In this document: positions 25,743 through 34,168 of the stretch, piece after piece | How the letters are laid out: each line of letters opens with the position of its first letter | Numbering within the stretch: the stretch's first letter is position 1 | Source of the DNA: Paramixta manurensis | Lineage (GTDB): Bacteria; Pseudomonadota; Gammaproteobacteria; Enterobacterales; Enterobacteriaceae | Assembly: GCF_013285385.1 (NCBI RefSeq) | Contig: NZ_CP054212.1 | Coordinates: forward strand, 1,612,001-1,676,000 | Direction of reading: 5' to 3' | Length of the DNA: 64,000 nucleotides | Notes under the pieces: generated by a model | Seen by the model: the letters and a program-made list of their open reading frames with translations, nothing else | Told to the model about the DNA's origin: nothing | Database searches by the model: none | Position numbers and translations under genes: made by a program

Positions 25743-25781
25743 TCAGGCAGCCTCTTCAGGCCAGTTTTTCTGGCCGGTATG

Positions 25782-25811
25782 AAAAAATCCGCCCAATGAG
25801 GCGGATTTTTT
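25782..25811. terminator. Bidirectional terminator ompX/opgE
   Basis: AAAAAATCCGCC (25782-25793) pairs with GGCGGATTTTTT (25800-25811). T runs follow the stem on both strands. It ends the converging ompX and opgE transcripts. Confidence 0.93.
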
Positions 25812-25815
25812 ATGC

Positions 25816-27390
25816 TTAAAATTTGTCTTGCGCCAGGCGCGCATAATTGACGCGCTTTAAGGCAAAGTTGGTCACATATATCGGCGGCGCCTTTTGTGAT
25901 GAAATAAACCGATAGCGTGGCACAATCTGTTTACTGTTAATCCCTGTCCATTGTGAAAACAGCGCTAAGAAATCATTGGCGGAACGCGCCGCGTTAATCA
26001 CCTGATGACGGCTATCCAGGCTCGACAGAATCATCATGGGTACTTGAAAGTTTTGCTGATACTTATCATCGTGCATCAGATATTCGTTCTTACCGCCTTT
26101 CGCTTTCAACGCCAGACCGTGATCGGAAAAGTAGATCATCGAATAGCTTAGGCCACTGTTTTGCAACTGTTGGCGTAACTGTTGTAGGAAATGGTCGGTC
26201 TGCGTGACGCTGTAGAGGTAGCACGAGGTCTCCGCCGAGTGAACGAAAGTGGCGTATTGCCCGCCGGTGCGGTCGCAAGCTTTAGGATGTGAGCCCATCA
26301 GATGAAATATCACTAAGCGCGGCGCATCGACCGGTTGTTTCAGCGCCTCGGGTAACAGTGTAAGTAGATCATCATCACGGGTTTGTTTATCGGCTTCAAA
26401 ATCACCGTTTTTAAGAAAGTGCACATGCATGGCGCGATGCGCGATGCTGGAAATAGCCGTATCGTACTTGCCAATTTGTCCTTGGTTGGAAAGCCACCAG
26501 GTTTCAAAACCGGCACGGTTTGCCAGGGTAATGATACTGTCCTGATACAATGGCTGACCGTTTTCGACCAGGTTCAACGTCAAACCGAGCGATTTTTGCG
26601 TGGAAGAGGCGGCAGAAGTGTAGTGGGTAAAAAAGGTGCCGACGGTCTGGCTGGCGAACGGAGTATTGTCCCATCTGCCGCCAAACGCACCCAGCGCGTC
26701 ACGCCGCGCACTTTCACCAATCACAATGACATAGATTTGCCGGGTCGGCTTAACCGCAGTGATCTGCCAGTCATCCGGTACAGAGGTAAGGTTTTTCATG
26801 CGGGCTAATTCGCTGTCCACCGTCAGTTTACTCTCTACCGTATCACGCACAAAGCGCGCCACCGGATAACCCGCATCGACCAGGCTAAACGGCCAGCCAG
26901 CCAATTTATTCAGCGTCGGCTGAGTTAACCAGGCCACGACCACAAACGCCAGACAAGCGCTTTCAATATGCGACCACGACTTGGGTGGCGGCAATTTACG
27001 GCGCAATGCTAACAGTCCGCAGCTAATAATCGCCAGTCCCATTAGGTAATCGCGCGGCGGGAAAATACCGATCATTTCGCTGGCTTCTTCCGGGTTGGTC
27101 GAGTGCAACGCCAGCAAGGTATTGAAATTGGGTGGCCCATATAACTGGCCGAACGGATAATAACAGCCGGCCACCAGCGCACACACCATAATCAGCCCTT
27201 TTTGCAGCCCAATTGCGCAATTGCCTAATAAGATGAGGAGGGCGGTAAAAGCCAGGGTGTACAACAGGCTGATGGGATAGCCGAGCGCCAGGTTAATCAG
27301 CAGAGAAAGTAGTAAATACAGCCCAATATAGGGGCTTAATAACTCACGACAGCGGGTTAACGCCGTAGACTTAATCAGTGTCAGGTTCAT
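25816..27390 (-). CDS. opgE: Phosphoethanolamine transferase for osmoregulated periplasmic glucans
   Basis: This 524-residue protein has five N-terminal membrane helices and a periplasmic sulfatase-fold domain. The metal and catalytic motifs are VIGESARRD, SSTQKSLGL (nucleophile Thr), HLMGSHP and YFSDHGLALK. Sequence and position identify it as OpgE (YbiP), which adds phosphoethanolamine to periplasmic glucans. The length is close to the 527 residues of E. coli. Confidence 0.94.
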   Translation of the reverse strand: MNLTLIKSTALTRCRELLSPYIGLYLLLSLLINLALGYPISLLYTLAFTALLILLGNCAIGLQKGLIMVCALVAGCYYPFGQLYGPPNFNTLLALHSTNPEEASEMIGIFPPRDYLMGLAIISCGLLALRRKLPPPKSWSHIESACLAFVVVAWLTQPTLNKLAGWPFSLVDAGYPVARFVRDTVESKLTVDSELARMKNLTSVPDDWQITAVKPTRQIYVIVIGESARRDALGAFGGRWDNTPFASQTVGTFFTHYTSAASSTQKSLGLTLNLVENGQPLYQDSIITLANRAGFETWWLSNQGQIGKYDTAISSIAHRAMHVHFLKNGDFEADKQTRDDDLLTLLPEALKQPVDAPRLVIFHLMGSHPKACDRTGGQYATFVHSAETSCYLYSVTQTDHFLQQLRQQLQNSGLSYSMIYFSDHGLALKAKGGKNEYLMHDDKYQQNFQVPMMILSSLDSRHQVINAARSANDFLALFSQWTGINSKQIVPRYRFISSQKAPPIYVTNFALKRVNYARLAQDKF

Positions 27391-27605
27391 TTTTAATCTT
27401 AAAATGACGCAAAAAAACGCATCTTCACGGTGATTGAAGACGTATCAGCCTGATACAGCTCGTGGAGGGTGGAACCAGGAGGGGATTTGTTGCCGCTTCT
27501 GCCAGCACTCTTACGAAAGGCATGGCAAGATAATCCTCGCTTGCGCGAAAGGCAATTGGCTGTTGTCACATTTCTGTCAAATACGGACTAAATTTTTTTT
27601 AAAGC

Positions 27606-27716
27606 TTACGCTGCCGGTTTATCAGCGGATTTGGGGGCAGTTAACATCTCCAACAGCATCAGCCGTAACGTGAACGGCGACCGGCTAAATAAACGTAATA
27701 ATAAGGGCGCTTTCAT
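27606..27716 (-). CDS. mntS: Small manganese-response protein MntS
   Basis: This 36-residue protein, MKAPLLLRLFSRSPFTLR…, has the core FSRSPFTLRLMLLEML, closely like the FSHSPFKVRLMLLSML of E. coli MntS, and a charged tail ending KSADKPAA. GGAGG lies 8 bases upstream of the ATG. MntS raises usable manganese, probably by inhibiting the exporter MntP, and is repressed by MntR with manganese. Position between opgE and mntR, on the opposite strand to mntR, matches E. coli. Confidence 0.9.
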   Translation of the reverse strand: MKAPLLLRLFSRSPFTLRLMLLEMLTAPKSADKPAA

Positions 27717-27774
27717 GGCGCTAACCTCCGGCGATGCGCAACATGGCATCATTTTTCGACTCATTTGCATGGTG

Positions 27775-27861
27775 TTATCCCTTATGGCGGCGGCTAAAGA
27801 GCAAACAAAGCGCGCCAATGAACAGTAAGAACATCATTAACAGCAGGAAGGGGGCATTCAT
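27775..27861 (-). CDS. 28-residue single-pass membrane microprotein upstream of mntS
   Basis: The frame encodes MNAPFLLLMMFLLFIGALCLLFSRRHKG: one hydrophobic helix followed by a basic RRHKG tail, which predicts an inner-membrane protein with its C-terminus in the cytoplasm. GGAGG lies 6 bases upstream of the ATG. It lies between the MntR boxes and mntS on the same strand, so it should share the mntS transcript and its manganese control. I do not recognise the protein. Confidence 0.65.
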   Translation of the reverse strand: MNAPFLLLMMFLLFIGALCLLFSRRHKG

Positions 27862-27909
27862 ATTGACCTCCAAAACCGGAATAATGATGTGGTCGCTTAA
27901 TGAACAGGT

Positions 27910-27923
27910 ATAGCACAGGCTAT
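27910..27923. promoter_or_regulatory. MntR box 1
   Basis: ATAGC-ACAG-GCTAT is a perfect inverted repeat with the arms known for MntR boxes. It lies 48 bases upstream of the microprotein start. Confidence 0.75.
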
Positions 27924-27928
27924 ATCGT

Positions 27929-27942
27929 ATAGCCAGTGCTAT
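27929..27942. promoter_or_regulatory. MntR box 2
   Basis: ATAGC-CAGT-GCTAT has the same arms as box 1, with its start 19 bases further on. Two tandem boxes between mntS and mntR suggest cooperative repression of the mntS transcript and possibly mntR autoregulation. Confidence 0.75.
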
Positions 27943-28041
27943 TTACCAGAAAATTTGTGCTTCGTTCATCATCGTTTACAATGTGGCACCAACAGACCGG
28001 CAGGGAAGTACCAACGCCGGTTAATAAGATGAGGAAGCTGA

Positions 28042-28503
28042 ATGAGTCGTCGCGCAAAACCCGGGGCAGCCAGCCTTAACGGGTCATTAAAAGAGATCGA
28101 GGAACATGTTGAAGGTTTTCGACAGGTTCGCGAAGCGCATCGCCGTGAATTAATTGATGACTATGTTGAGCTGATTTCCGACTTGATCCGCGAATTTGGT
28201 GAGGCCCGTCAGGTCGATATGGCGGCGCGTCTCGGCGTTTCGCAACCGACGGTGGCGAAAATGCTGAAGCGTTTAGGAACCGCGGGCTTCGTGGAACAAG
28301 TCCCTTACCGCGGCGTTTTCCTGACCCGTGAAGGGGAGAAACTAGCGGAAGAGAGCCGCGCCCGTCACCATATTGTGGAAATGTTCTTACTGGCGCTGGG
28401 AATCAGCCCGGATACGGCACGTCGGGATGCAGAAGGCATTGAGCACCACGTGAGCGATGAAACCTTGGCGATCTTCGAAAAATTCTATCAGAGCCAGCGC
28501 TAG
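28042..28503 (+). CDS. mntR: Manganese-responsive regulator MntR
   Basis: This 153-residue DtxR-family repressor has a winged helix (QVDMAARLGVSQPTVAKMLKRLGTAGFVE, about residues 55-83). A metal-binding/dimerisation helical domain follows, with candidate ligands in RHHIVEMFL and EGIEHHVSDETL. Mn-bound MntR represses importers and mntS. It is followed by ybiR after 26 bases, as in E. coli. Confidence 0.95.
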   Translation: MSRRAKPGAASLNGSLKEIEEHVEGFRQVREAHRRELIDDYVELISDLIREFGEARQVDMAARLGVSQPTVAKMLKRLGTAGFVEQVPYRGVFLTREGEKLAEESRARHHIVEMFLLALGISPDTARRDAEGIEHHVSDETLAIFEKFYQSQR

Positions 28504-28529
28504 CCCTGGCGCTGTTTTGGCGCGATATT

Positions 28530-29645
28530 ATGGTAACGCTCTTTAAGCCGTTTTTGCACGATCGCTTTTTGCACTTGATGGTTATTTTGGGGATTGTTCT
28601 TGCCATTTTCGCGCCTTTCCGGCTAACGGAATTACCCGGCGCGGTGGATTGGCACACCTTAATTACGTTGTGCGGTCTGCTGATACTGACCAAAGGAATT
28701 GAACTGAGCGGCTATTTTGAGGTGTTGGGCCGCCGGGTGATCGAATACTTTCAACATCAACGCGCTCTGGCGTTAGCGTTGGTTGCCGGTGCCGCGTTAC
28801 TTTCCACTTTCCTTACCAATGACGTCGCGCTGTTTATTGTCGTGCCGTTGACACTGACACTGCGTAAATTTTCTTCGCTGCCGGTTTCCCGGCTCATCAT
28901 TTTTGAAGCACTGGCGGTTAACGCTGGCTCCTTATTAACGCCGATCGGCAATCCGCAAAATATTCTGTTGTGGGGGCATAGCGATCTCTCCTTTTTCGGC
29001 TTTATTTGGCAGATGCTGCCGCTGGCCAGCGCGCTGATGGTGTGCTTATTGGCGCTGACATGGTTTTGCTTTCCGGACCACATTATTCAGCGTCACGCAC
29101 CGGAGGAGGCGCAGGGGTGGCAACGGCGTTTATTATGGCTCAGCGTGCTGTTATACCTGCTGTTTATTGCCGCGCTGGAGTGCCGGTTTGCCGGATGGGC
29201 GCTGATCGTGGTTATCGCCGCCTATCTGCTGATGGCGCGCCAGGTATTACTGCGTATTGACTGGAGCTTACTGACGGTATTTATCGCCATGTTTATCGAT
29301 GTCTTTTTATTAACCCGGTTACCCGGCGTACATGCCGGAATGACGCAGGCCGCGCACTGGAGTGACGGGGCGCGTTATCTGGCCGCCATTGGTCTCTCGC
29401 AGGTGATTAGTAACGTACCGGCAACCATTTTGTTGCTGCCGTTTATGCCCGCCAGCCAACTGTTTGCCTGGGCGGTCAATATTGGCGGATTTGGTTTGTT
29501 GCCGGGCTCGCTGGCAAATCTGATTGCGTTACGGATGGCGAAAGAACGGCGTATTTGGTGGCAATTCCATCTATTTTCTCTGCCAATGTTGTTGATCGCG
29601 CTAGTGCTCGGTTGGTTAATTTATTTAACCCTTCGTGCGGCGTAG
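28530..29645 (+). CDS. ybiR: ArsB/NhaD-type transporter YbiR
   Basis: This 371-residue inner-membrane protein has about ten helices. Motifs include FLTNDVALFIVVPL near residue 90 and VISNVPATILLLPFM near residue 295, typical of the ion-transporter (Arsenite/NhaD, CitMHS) superfamily. The substrate is not known. It is probably cotranscribed with mntR. Confidence 0.88.
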   Translation: MVTLFKPFLHDRFLHLMVILGIVLAIFAPFRLTELPGAVDWHTLITLCGLLILTKGIELSGYFEVLGRRVIEYFQHQRALALALVAGAALLSTFLTNDVALFIVVPLTLTLRKFSSLPVSRLIIFEALAVNAGSLLTPIGNPQNILLWGHSDLSFFGFIWQMLPLASALMVCLLALTWFCFPDHIIQRHAPEEAQGWQRRLLWLSVLLYLLFIAALECRFAGWALIVVIAAYLLMARQVLLRIDWSLLTVFIAMFIDVFLLTRLPGVHAGMTQAAHWSDGARYLAAIGLSQVISNVPATILLLPFMPASQLFAWAVNIGGFGLLPGSLANLIALRMAKERRIWWQFHLFSLPMLLIALVLGWLIYLTLRAA

Positions 29646-29762
29646 TGCCGGAGTGTTCCTGAAATCAGCCGTGACACTGGCATTTGTCATTTTTCTTCCT
29701 ATTGTTAAATCTGTCTGAATCTTTAAGGGCTCGGTTTGAGCCCATATTGAATGATGGAAACT

Positions 29763-30926
29763 ATGGCAAATTCAAACGATAAACCGACTGATGATCAACA
29801 GCATCACCCTGATGAACCACACACGTCTAACCGCCAAGACGAGGAAAAGCAACCACAAGATCAGGATGAGGCGGAAGAGCAGCCGCGTAAACGACCGGGA
29901 AAAAAGCCGCTAATTATTCTGGCGATCGTGGTGGTGGTTATGTTGGTGGTGGCGCTGTTCTTTTGGCTTACGACCCGCAATGAAGAAACCACTGACGATG
30001 CCTTTACCGAAGGTGATGCGGTTACCATTGCCCCAAAAGCCTCTGGCTACGTGGTAAAACTGCTGGTTAATGATAACCAGCGGGTGAAAAAGGGCGATTT
30101 GTTAGTGCTCATCGACCCGCGCGATAATACCGCACAGCGCGATCAAGCCAAGGCCCAATTGGGGTTGGCGCAGGCGCAATTACATCAGGCGCAGGCGCAG
30201 TTGGCGCTCTCCCGCGTGCAATATCCGGCACAGCGTGATCAGGCGCTGGCCGATCAGGCGCGAGCGCAAGCCAACCTGCTGAATACGCAGGCGGAGTATC
30301 GGCGTCAGAAAGGTGTCGATCCGCGCGCCACTTCGCAAAGTAATATCGATAGCGCCAGCGCGCAACTACGCTCGGCGCAAGCGCAACTTCAGAGTGCCAA
30401 AGCGCAGGTTGAGGTCGCGTCGCAGGTTGAACTGCAAATTCGTCAGCAGGAAACCAATGTTGAAGCGCGGCAACAACAAGTCGAACAGGCGCAGGCGCAA
30501 TTGAATACCGCAGAACTCAATCTCTCGTATACCGAAGTGCGCGCGCCTTACGACGGTTTTGTCACCAAGCGTAACGTGCAAACCGGTACTCTGGTACAGG
30601 CGGGCACCGCGCTATTCTCGCTGGTTTCGCCCAACGTTTGGGTGACAGCTAACTTCAAAGAGTCGCAGTTGGAACGCATGAAACCGGGCAATAAGGTGCA
30701 GATTAGCGTCGATGCGTGGCCGGATATGAAGCTGGAAGGTCACGTCGATAGCGTGCAGATGGGTTCCGGTTCGCGCTTCTCGACTTTCCCGGCGGAAAAC
30801 GCCACCGGTAACTACGTCAAAATCGTTCAACGCGTACCGGTTAAAATCGTCATTGATAAAGGTCTGGATCCGAACAAACCGTTACCGCTTGGTCTTTCGG
30901 TGGAGCCTAAGGTGACGGTGGAATGA
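29763..30926 (+). CDS. Membrane-fusion protein of an EmrA-type efflux pump
   Basis: From MANSNDKPTDD (29763) it has 387 residues; ATGs at 29751 and 29754 are alternatives with no better ribosome site. A charged cytoplasmic tail (Gln/Asp/Lys-rich) precedes one membrane helix (about 51-72). Next come a lipoyl half (EETTDDAFTEGDAVTIAPKASGYV), a long coiled coil full of AQA repeats and a C-terminal beta-barrel. It links an inner-membrane MFS pump to an outer-membrane channel. It is first of three overlapping genes. Confidence 0.9.
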   Translation: MANSNDKPTDDQQHHPDEPHTSNRQDEEKQPQDQDEAEEQPRKRPGKKPLIILAIVVVVMLVVALFFWLTTRNEETTDDAFTEGDAVTIAPKASGYVVKLLVNDNQRVKKGDLLVLIDPRDNTAQRDQAKAQLGLAQAQLHQAQAQLALSRVQYPAQRDQALADQARAQANLLNTQAEYRRQKGVDPRATSQSNIDSASAQLRSAQAQLQSAKAQVEVASQVELQIRQQETNVEARQQQVEQAQAQLNTAELNLSYTEVRAPYDGFVTKRNVQTGTLVQAGTALFSLVSPNVWVTANFKESQLERMKPGNKVQISVDAWPDMKLEGHVDSVQMGSGSRFSTFPAENATGNYVKIVQRVPVKIVIDKGLDPNKPLPLGLSVEPKVTVE

Positions 30927-32491
30927 GTCAAAACCAAAGCTGGAAACCGGCCAGTAATCCCTGGCTGGTGGCAATTATGGTCACTCTGGCGGTGTTCATG
31001 GAGATCCTGGACACCACTATTGTCAATGTGGCGCTGCCGCATATTGCCGGCTCACTCTCCTCCAGCTATGACGAATCGACATGGGTTCTCACCTCTTACC
31101 TGGTGGCGAATGGCATCGTGCTGCCAATTTCCGCCTTCTTTAGCCGTTTATTTGGTCGCAAACAGTTTTTCCTGATCTGTATTGTGATGTTTACCATCTG
31201 CTCATTCCTGTGCGGTATTGCAACCGAGCTGTGGCAAATCATCCTGTTTCGTGTGTTGCAGGGCTTTTTTGGCGGCGGGTTACAGCCGGTTCAACAGTCG
31301 GTATTACTGGACTATTTTAAAGCTGAAGATCGCGGAAAAGCCTTTGGGCTCTCTTCAATTGCCATCATCGTGGCGCCGGTCATCGGCCCAACGCTCGGCG
31401 GTTGGATCACCGATAATTACAGTTGGCGCTGGGTGTTTTTTATCAATATTCCGGTTGGGATTTTGACGGTGTTGGCGATTTATCAACTGTTGGAAGATCC
31501 GCCGTGGGAGCGTAAATGGGCGAAAGGGAAGCTAAAAATCGACTATATCGGTATTTCCCTGATTACTTTAGGTCTTGGATGTCTGCAGGTCATGCTTGAT
31601 CGCGGCGAAGATGAAGATTGGTTCTCGTCCGGGTTTATCCAACTGTTTACTGTTTTCACCGTGATTGGCATCGTCGGCGCCATTTATTGGTTGCTGTATG
31701 CCCGTAAGCCGGTGGTAGATATTCTGGTGATGAAGGATCGCAACTTCGCCGTTTCCGGCCTGTTGATGGCCGGTATGGCGATGATGCTGTATGGCAGCTC
31801 AGTGGTGTTACCACAACTGGCACAGCAGGATTTAGGTTATACCGCCACCTGGTCGGGGTTGGTGCTTTCACCCGGAGCGGTGCTGATCGTGATGACCATT
31901 CCGCTGGTGTTGAAGTTAATGCCAATTGTGCAGACGCGATGGATTATCGCCTTTGGCTTCACCTGCCTGGCGTTGGGGTTCCTCTACTCTTCGACGCTCA
32001 CGCCCGATGTTGATTTTATGACGTTAGTGATGATGCGGAGCGCGCAATCCATTGGATTGGGATTCCTGTTCGTACCGCTGACCACCGTGGCGTTTGTGAC
32101 CATTCCACAGCGCTTAAATGCGGATGCCTCGGCGCTATTTACCATGTTCCGTAACGTGGCGGGCTCGATCGGTATTTCGCTATCAACCGCTGCCATTACC
32201 GAACGTGAGCAAACGCGTAGCGCGCATATGGTGCATAACCTATCGCCGTTTAATGAGCCGTTTAATATCACCTTGCAGCACTGGAGCGCAGCGATCCGCG
32301 ATTTTAGTCGCGCTATCGGCGACCCGATGACACAAGCCAGCGGGCAGCTCTACCAGGAGATGATTGCCCAGTCGCGCATTCTGGCCTATATCGATGTGTT
32401 TACCGGATTGAGTATTGTGGCCTTTATTTTGATTCCATTTTGTTTGCTGCTAGCGCCAATTAAGAGCGAAGGCAGTGCAGGAGCACACTGA
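30923..32491 (+). CDS. EmrB-type MFS (DHA2) drug exporter
   Basis: This 522-residue transporter has 14 predicted membrane helices. Motif A appears as SRLFGRKQFFLIC and the DHA2 signature as LDTTIVNVALPHIAGSL at the N-terminus. It is driven by protons and exports hydrophobic compounds through the adjacent fusion protein. Its start overlaps the emrA-like stop (ATGA) and its end meets the lipoprotein gene, so the three are one operon. Confidence 0.92.
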   Translation: MSQNQSWKPASNPWLVAIMVTLAVFMEILDTTIVNVALPHIAGSLSSSYDESTWVLTSYLVANGIVLPISAFFSRLFGRKQFFLICIVMFTICSFLCGIATELWQIILFRVLQGFFGGGLQPVQQSVLLDYFKAEDRGKAFGLSSIAIIVAPVIGPTLGGWITDNYSWRWVFFINIPVGILTVLAIYQLLEDPPWERKWAKGKLKIDYIGISLITLGLGCLQVMLDRGEDEDWFSSGFIQLFTVFTVIGIVGAIYWLLYARKPVVDILVMKDRNFAVSGLLMAGMAMMLYGSSVVLPQLAQQDLGYTATWSGLVLSPGAVLIVMTIPLVLKLMPIVQTRWIIAFGFTCLALGFLYSSTLTPDVDFMTLVMMRSAQSIGLGFLFVPLTTVAFVTIPQRLNADASALFTMFRNVAGSIGISLSTAAITEREQTRSAHMVHNLSPFNEPFNITLQHWSAAIRDFSRAIGDPMTQASGQLYQEMIAQSRILAYIDVFTGLSIVAFILIPFCLLLAPIKSEGSAGAH

Positions 32492-32492
32492 C

Positions 32493-34061
32493 ATGAATGT
32501 GACGATAGCCGGAAATTCACCTGCGCGCATTACCCGATTGGTGGTTTTTACGCTGATGTTGTCCGGTTGCGCGGTGGGTCCCGACTACCAGGCGCCAACA
32601 GCGAAAACCGCCGCTGAATTTAACACCATGCAGTCAGGCGAGAATTCGCAGCCGCAGGCGACACAAACCAATCCAAATTGGTGGAAAGCGTTTAATGATC
32701 CACAACTGGATAGCCTGATTGCACGCGCGATTAGCGGCAACCTGTCGCTACAACAGGCGGTGCTGCGTATTGCCGGCGCCCGTGAACAACTTTCGCAAGC
32801 GCGTGGCGGTTTCTTCCCGTCGCTGAATGGCAGCGCGGCGGTGACACGCCAGCAATTAGGGGTAAAAGGCGAGCTGGAGTCGAATGGCGTGTATGACCAG
32901 GTTGATCAAGTAGCACCGGACCTGCGTTCTTCTCTGGATGGTTTATCTAAACCCGTCACACTGTATCAAGGCAGCTTCGACGCCTCTTGGGAGCTGGATT
33001 TGTGGGGCAAAGTCCGCCGTCAGGTAGAAATGGCGGGCGCGCAACAGCAGCAATCGGTAGAGGAGCGTAACGATGCGCTGGTGTCGCTGGAGGCGGAAGT
33101 GGCGCGTGCCTGGCTGCAACTGCGTGGCGCGCAGGCAGTGAGCCAGACGCTGCAAACCCAAATCGAAGTGGCTTCACAGACGTTGGAATTGACGCAGAGC
33201 CAGCAAAGCCACGGACTAGCGCCGCAAATGGATGTGGAAAACGCCCGCGCGCAATTGAGTTCGTTACGCGCGCAATTGCCGCAGTATGAGGCACAGGCAC
33301 GGCAGGCAATGAACGGCCTTGCGGTATTAGTTGGTAAACCGCCGGGCGCGCTGGACGCGGAACTGATGGCCAGCAAACCGTTACCGGCGCTACCGAAGGC
33401 GGTAGCGGTTGGCGTACCTTCCACGCTGGCGCGGCGGCGTCCGGATGTGCGACAGGCTGAAGCCAGCCTACATGCGGCGACTGCCAATATCGGCGTCTCG
33501 GTGGCCGATCTCTTCCCCAGTCTCTCGCTCACCGGGCAATTTGGCGTGCGCAATACCGATGCCAGTTATCTGGATAACTGGAGCAGCCATTTCTACAGTT
33601 ACGGCCCCTCGCTCTCGATTCCAATTTTCCAGGGCGGACGGTTGGTCTCCAGCGTAAAACTGGCGCGCGCGCAGCAGGCTAACGCGGCGCTGAACTATCG
33701 GCAGACGGTGTTGACCGCCTTACAGGATGTCGAGAACGCGCTAGTCAGTTATCGAACCGATCAGGAGCAAGTCACCCATCTGGATGAAACGGTTGACGCG
33801 CTGCAACATACTTTTGATTTAGCGAGCGATAGCTATCGCAAAGGTTTGTCTACGTTCCTCAATGTACTCGACGCGCAGCGTCAACTGGCGCAGGCGAAAC
33901 AGCAAGCCGCGCAGGCGCGGGTGCAGTCGAGCCTCGATCTGGTGGCATTGTATAAAGCGCTCGGCGGCGGTTGGGAGCCTTATCAAAACGTGACGTTACC
34001 GGATTACCCGGTATTTGGCGCCGCAACCAGCGGCGATGTTGATGCCAGCCAAGTCCGTTAA
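32493..34061 (+). CDS. NodT-type outer-membrane efflux lipoprotein
   Basis: Starting at 32493 (AGGAG 9 bases upstream) it has 522 residues. The lipobox LMLSGCAVGPDY gives a lipidated N-terminal Cys. Two outer-membrane-efflux repeats follow, with FPSLNGSAA, LDLWGKVRRQ, RRPDVRQAEASL, FPSLSLTGQFG and SIPIFQGGR. It forms the TolC-like trimeric duct for the preceding pump. Downstream is a strong terminator. Confidence 0.93.
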   Translation: MNVTIAGNSPARITRLVVFTLMLSGCAVGPDYQAPTAKTAAEFNTMQSGENSQPQATQTNPNWWKAFNDPQLDSLIARAISGNLSLQQAVLRIAGAREQLSQARGGFFPSLNGSAAVTRQQLGVKGELESNGVYDQVDQVAPDLRSSLDGLSKPVTLYQGSFDASWELDLWGKVRRQVEMAGAQQQQSVEERNDALVSLEAEVARAWLQLRGAQAVSQTLQTQIEVASQTLELTQSQQSHGLAPQMDVENARAQLSSLRAQLPQYEAQARQAMNGLAVLVGKPPGALDAELMASKPLPALPKAVAVGVPSTLARRRPDVRQAEASLHAATANIGVSVADLFPSLSLTGQFGVRNTDASYLDNWSSHFYSYGPSLSIPIFQGGRLVSSVKLARAQQANAALNYRQTVLTALQDVENALVSYRTDQEQVTHLDETVDALQHTFDLASDSYRKGLSTFLNVLDAQRQLAQAKQQAAQARVQSSLDLVALYKALGGGWEPYQNVTLPDYPVFGAATSGDVDASQVR

Positions 34062-34083
34062 GGCAAACCGCGTATCTCTCTAC

Positions 34084-34113
34084 GGGTCGGCAGTGTTCGC
34101 CGACCCTTTTTTT
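34084..34113 (+). terminator. Terminator of the efflux operon
   Basis: GGGTCGGC (34084-34091) pairs with GCCGACCC (34099-34106), followed by seven T residues. Confidence 0.92.
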
Positions 34114-34168
34114 ATGGCATAATGCGCGCTGATTCACATTCACACTCCTCAAACGTAAGGCAATCCCT

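Noticed and set aside
29727..29743. GGGCTC/GAGCCC hairpin before the efflux operon
   Set aside because: The stem is short with no T run; it could be chance.
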